Positions 62,425 through 64,000 of a DNA stretch of 64,000 nucleotides are shown here, piece by piece. The stretch is from positions 1,488,001 to 1,552,000 of the forward strand of contig CBDFJV010000007.1 in NCBI GenBank assembly GCA_965248605.1, given 5' to 3'. The notes below the pieces were generated by a model, which saw only the letters and a program-made list of their open reading frames with translations, did no database searches and was not told the origin of the DNA. Position numbers and translations under genes: made by a program. This DNA comes from CAUZJF01 sp965248605. GTDB lineage: Bacteria; Chloroflexota; Dehalococcoidia; Lucifugimonadales; CAUZJF01. Within the stretch, counting starts at the first letter, position 1, and every line of letters starts with the position of its first letter.

Positions 62425-63033
62425 ATGCTCGATCGGGTCGGGTCGGGGCCTGCGGCCATGGCGCCTCGAAAGCTCCGGTGCATCGCCATCAACCCGGAAT
62501 GGGCCAAGGACGTTGAAACCTACTTTGCGTCGGCCGAGCCCATCGTCGACAACGTGTCGATGGCGTTCGGACCCGACGAGGCCGTCCTCCTCGGCCAGAT
62601 CGAAGGCCTCGACGGCTTCGACGACTGCCCGAACGTCCGCGGCATGATCGAGCTCCCTGGAAGGGACGACAGCGGAAAGACCGTCTGGGAGTGGGAAGAC
62701 CTCCCGGACGGCTCCTGGGTCTTCATTCCTCCGGCCAGGATCCACGCCTTCGCCGCCGCCGCCGCCGCCGATACCGAGCTTCCGAGCGCCAAGGACCTCG
62801 TCGACTCCGTCATGACGCTCGACTGGAGCTCCTTCGACATGTCGTCCATGTCTCCTCCCGAGTTCGGCGGGGACCTTCAGCTCAAGGAGTACCGCCGGCA
62901 GATGCGCCCGCCCAGGCTCGGCGAGCTCGTCCGTCAGCTCCAGACCTACATCCTGCTGGCCACCGGCGGGGTGCTCTTGGCCGTGGTACTGGCATTCATC
63001 GCCGCACTCGACAGTGGAGGCTCAGCGTCGTGA
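62425..63033 (+). CDS. C-terminally anchored membrane protein of the integrated element, 5' end possibly lost
   Basis: 202 residues from the ATG at 62425; a second ATG is at 62458 (MAPRKLRCIAINPEWAKDVE). A soluble domain (GFDDCPNVRGMIELPGRDDS, DGSWVFIPPARIHAFAAAAA) ends in a basic stretch and one membrane helix (TYILLATGGVLLAVVLAFIA) with a short exterior tail. Unrecognised. The frame is open back to the IS21 edge; left of the IS, GGAG then ATG ATA TAC GTT (59895 region) looks like a gene start, so the IS may have split this gene. Its stop overlaps the next start (GTGA). Confidence 0.55.
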   Translation: MLDRVGSGPAAMAPRKLRCIAINPEWAKDVETYFASAEPIVDNVSMAFGPDEAVLLGQIEGLDGFDDCPNVRGMIELPGRDDSGKTVWEWEDLPDGSWVFIPPARIHAFAAAAAADTELPSAKDLVDSVMTLDWSSFDMSSMSPPEFGGDLQLKEYRRQMRPPRLGELVRQLQTYILLATGGVLLAVVLAFIAALDSGGSAS

Positions 63034-63431
63034 ACAAGCTCGACGGTCTGGACGTCGACGACGCCGGGGGACAGCTGCTCGCCAGCGAGCCAGCCGTCGC
63101 AAAGCGCTTCCTCGAGGCGCCCGAGGTCCTGGCCGAGTACCTCATACGCACCGGCAGCTCAGCGACCCTCGCCGACATCCTCGACTGGCAGCGCACCCTG
63201 CAGATCGGACTCAAGTACCGGAACAGAACCCTCGTGGCCAACGCCGTCCAGTGGTTCCTCGCCACTCGCGGCGCCGATGGCGAGGCCAACCACATCGCCA
63301 TGTCGACCGCCGTCGGACAGCTCCACGAGCTCGCCTTCCACAAGCCGACCGGCCGAAGCGTCCGCAACCTCCTCAGGAAGAAGGCCGACAAAGACGCCGG
63401 TCCCGCACCGTCGGTCAACGGCACTCGGTAA
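63030..63431 (+). CDS. Small helical protein of the integrated element
   Basis: 133 residues from the GTG at 63030 (NKLDGLDVDDAGGQLLASEP), coupled to the preceding gene by a 4-nt overlap. Helical and charged (LADILDWQRTLQIGLKYRNR), ending in a basic tail. Unrecognised. Position between a membrane protein and a P-loop ATPase suggests a structural or accessory role in one machine. Confidence 0.6.
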   Translation: MNKLDGLDVDDAGGQLLASEPAVAKRFLEAPEVLAEYLIRTGSSATLADILDWQRTLQIGLKYRNRTLVANAVQWFLATRGADGEANHIAMSTAVGQLHELAFHKPTGRSVRNLLRKKADKDAGPAPSVNGTR

Positions 63432-63579
63432 GCTCGATCGCAGGGAGGAGAACCATGACGTGTGAGAGTCCCCAAGCGAGCGGTGCGGCATCGAGCCCAG
63501 CTGAAGCCCACGCCGGAGCCGCGGGAGGAAGCCGGGAGGCGGCGGATACGGCGTGGCGCACGTGGCCGCTCCGCGATTG

Positions 63580-64000
63580 ATGGGACCCAGCCTCAAGCTG
63601 AAGCCTCAGCCGCGTCTGTCCTACTACCGCTTCGGGGAGCGGCGACGCCCCGAACCCCTGGATACCTTCGGTGTCGACGCCATCGTGGGACCCAAGGGCT
63701 CCGGCAAGACTCTCCTGGCGGTCCACCGAGCTCGCCGCTACGCCATGGGCCTGGTCAAGCGCCCCGACGGCGGCTGCGTCTGCGGCGGCGAGGACTGCCC
63801 CAACACCGAATGGAAGGTCTACACCAACCTCGAGAGCACCTGGAAGGGCCACCCTAAGGCCCGCGACTTCAAGGATGGCTGGGCCGACCCAATCGACGTC
63901 GCGACACAGGTCCTGGACCAGCCGGGCGAATCCCACGTCGTCCTGCTGCTCGACGAGGGGTACCAGTACGCCGACGCCAGACGCTCGACGACCAACGCCG
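63580..64000 (+). CDS. Zot-like P-loop ATPase, cut by window end
   Basis: 140 residues are visible. Walker A VGPKGSGKTLLAVHRARRYA, an inserted zinc-type CVCGGEDC, then WKVYTNLES and a Walker B of hVVLLLDEGYQYADARRS form. The strand order P-loop, YTN, LLLDE resembles the Zot/gpI family of assembly ATPases from filamentous phages and related elements, and more distantly FtsK/HerA-type packaging ATPases. The ATG at 63580 is favoured; in-frame GTG codons lie upstream at 63553 and 63562. With two small genes before it, it points to a phage-like or conjugative module. Confidence 0.65.
   Translation, partial: MGPSLKLKPQPRLSYYRFGERRRPEPLDTFGVDAIVGPKGSGKTLLAVHRARRYAMGLVKRPDGGCVCGGEDCPNTEWKVYTNLESTWKGHPKARDFKDGWADPIDVATQVLDQPGESHVVLLLDEGYQYADARRSTTNA

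Noticed and set aside
62092..62745. Minus-strand 217-residue frame spanning the IS21 right end
   Set aside because: It crosses the IS boundary and is the complement of istA's start region and the following plus-strand gene.

Overview
The window looks like a chromosomal segment of a Chloroflexota bacterium, most likely of the Dehalococcoidia/SAR202 type. The support is indirect: moderately high GC, a 16S gene with a bacterial sequence, several copies of a DUF1800/DUF1501/NHL gene set without export signals, large secreted PKD/beta-helix proteins, and intergenic palindromic repeats. A 16S database search would settle the placement.

Layout. Bases 1-2245 hold the end of one DUF1800-NHL pair, followed by an epimerase gene. 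Bases 3129-7742 are one very large secreted multidomain protein gene, now broken twice: by a 121-bp insertion with a 6-bp target duplication, and by an IS1380-family element (7743-9460) that removes its 5' end and abuts a remnant of an IS256-type transposase. A hybrid sensor kinase with a cut-off receiver, a lipoprotein and small secreted proteins follow. Bases 14862-16690 hold a decayed JAB/ThiF cluster resembling PRTRC cassettes. It is fused to the remnant of a large serine recombinase that carries a group II intron, which itself carries a second IS1380 copy flanked by a perfect CTAAG duplication.

Bases 21783-30631 are dominated by two mirror-image sets, NHL-DUF1501-DUF1800 reading left and DUF1800-DUF1501-NHL reading right, sharing a 200-bp divergent intergenic region. 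Bases 30743-55751 are mostly ordinary chromosome: a glycoside hydrolase-like protein, glutaminyl-tRNA synthetase, threonine synthase, an aminotransferase, RadC, cupins, a ketopantoate reductase-like enzyme, a lone molybdopterin-binding hydroxylase subunit, a GAF/winged-helix regulator, two surface or secreted proteins, a hydroxyacid dehydrogenase and two tandem gamma-glutamyltransferases. Several palindromic repeat families sit between these genes and at some gene ends.

Bases 55963-57927 contain a clear rRNA promoter, a 16S gene enclosed by a 26-bp processing stem, a terminator-like hairpin and tRNA-Ala(UGC). From the 3' end of that tRNA to the end of the window lies an integrated element: a serine recombinase whose reading frame runs antisense through the tRNA, a coupled ribbon-helix-helix regulator, an IS21 insertion, then a plus-strand operon with a C-terminally anchored membrane protein, a small protein and a Zot-like P-loop ATPase cut by the window edge. 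No 23S gene is seen; either it is unlinked or the element separates it from 16S.
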